Source: Lachnospiraceae bacterium
GTDB lineage: Bacteria > Bacillota > Clostridia > Lachnospirales > Lachnospiraceae
DNA length: 33,318 nt
Direction of reading: 5' to 3'
Assembly (NCBI GenBank): GCA_014804265.1
Contig: JAAVAC010000068.1
Span: forward strand, 1 to 33,318
Shown in pieces: positions 33,130 to 33,318 of this stretch (its first letter is position 1; each line of letters opens with the position of its first letter). The notes beneath the pieces are model-generated. The model searched no databases. It was not told the origin of the DNA and saw only the letters and a list, made by a program, of their open reading frames with translations. Position numbers and translations under genes: made by a program.

Positions 33130-33318
33130 ATGGATTATATTAAAAAATTTCTAAGTTCAATATATTTAGGGGATAGATTTTGTGAAAATGTTATAATGAA
33201 AGATGGCAAAATTTCTTTTCAAATTAATTGCATATCGAGATTAAAGGAAGGAACTAAAGAGTGGAATTATTATTGGAAGAGGATATTGAACATGGATCTC
33301 TCGTTTTTGATGGAGTTG
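33130..33318 (+). CDS. Partial immunity-like gene, cut by the window end
   Basis: ATG 33130 starts MDYIKKFLSSIYLGDRFCEN followed by VIMKDGKISFQINCISRLKE and GTKEWNYYW. It follows the orphan toxin tail by 23 bases, so it is probably the cognate immunity gene. The frame stays open to the window end, but from about 33270 the neighbouring frame reads LEEDIEHGSLVFDGV, which looks more protein-like than the in-frame KRILNMDLSFLMEL. A one-base frameshift near the attattattgg run may therefore be present. The family is not recognised with confidence. Confidence 0.55.
   Translation, partial: MDYIKKFLSSIYLGDRFCENVIMKDGKISFQINCISRLKEGTKEWNYYWKRILNMDLSFLMEL

Overview
The window looks like a chromosomal segment of a low-GC, Gram-positive member of the Clostridia, most likely Lachnospiraceae. 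The basis is the rpmE-yqhQ-prmC-prfA order, strong GGAGG ribosome binding sites, TTGACA/TATAAT-type promoters, frequent TTG/GTG starts and the style of the Rhs/DUF4280 proteins. No species can be named from sequence reading alone.

Region 1 (1-3577) is housekeeping: a long inverted repeat, a promoter, ribosomal protein bL31 (rpmE) with its terminator, then yqhQ (DUF1385 membrane protein), prmC and prfA, with prmC and prfA overlapping by 8 bp.

Region 2 (about 3580-12017) is an AT-rich defence island. It is flanked by a perfect 20-bp direct repeat made of the last codons and stop of prfA (3560-3579 and 11998-12017), which suggests site-specific insertion at the 3' end of prfA. No integrase is visible. 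It carries an intact-looking RloA/RloB pair (AAA ATPase plus Toprim-like partner, the AbiL type of abortive-infection genes) with its own promoter, and an intact DUF1016 PDDEXK nuclease. Around them lie the ruins of a type III restriction-modification locus: a helicase N-terminus fused to a Mod C-terminus, a second decayed Mod tail, a Res gene with one in-frame TGA, and a truncated ydbC. Transposase and EF-hand gene remnants lie in the gap.

Region 3 (12082-15450) is ordinary accessory chromosome: an AraC-type regulator with a GyrI-like domain (minus), a membrane acyltransferase (plus) and a GNAT acetyltransferase (minus), separated by two bidirectional terminators.

Region 4 (15741-32434) is one tightly packed 16.7-kb plus-strand operon and is the most interesting part. 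It encodes four or five unrecognised, possibly baseplate-like proteins, a DcrB/Eag-like putative chaperone, a VgrG-like (gp27/gp5) spike, a pentapeptide-repeat protein, an Imm11-like protein, a DUF4280 PAAR-like tip protein with an unusual C-terminal domain, and a 2485-residue protein fusing a second VgrG-like spike to a complete Rhs shell and a C-terminal HNH-type nuclease. A SUKH (SMI1/KNR4)-like immunity gene follows directly. No sheath, tube, membrane complex or ClpV-type ATPase is present. This looks like a spike-and-effector cassette of a contractile-injection-like delivery system in a single-membrane bacterium.

Region 5 (32435-33318) is a graveyard of displaced toxin tails and immunity genes, as expected downstream of an Rhs gene that exchanges its C-terminal toxin. 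The window ends inside one such immunity gene.
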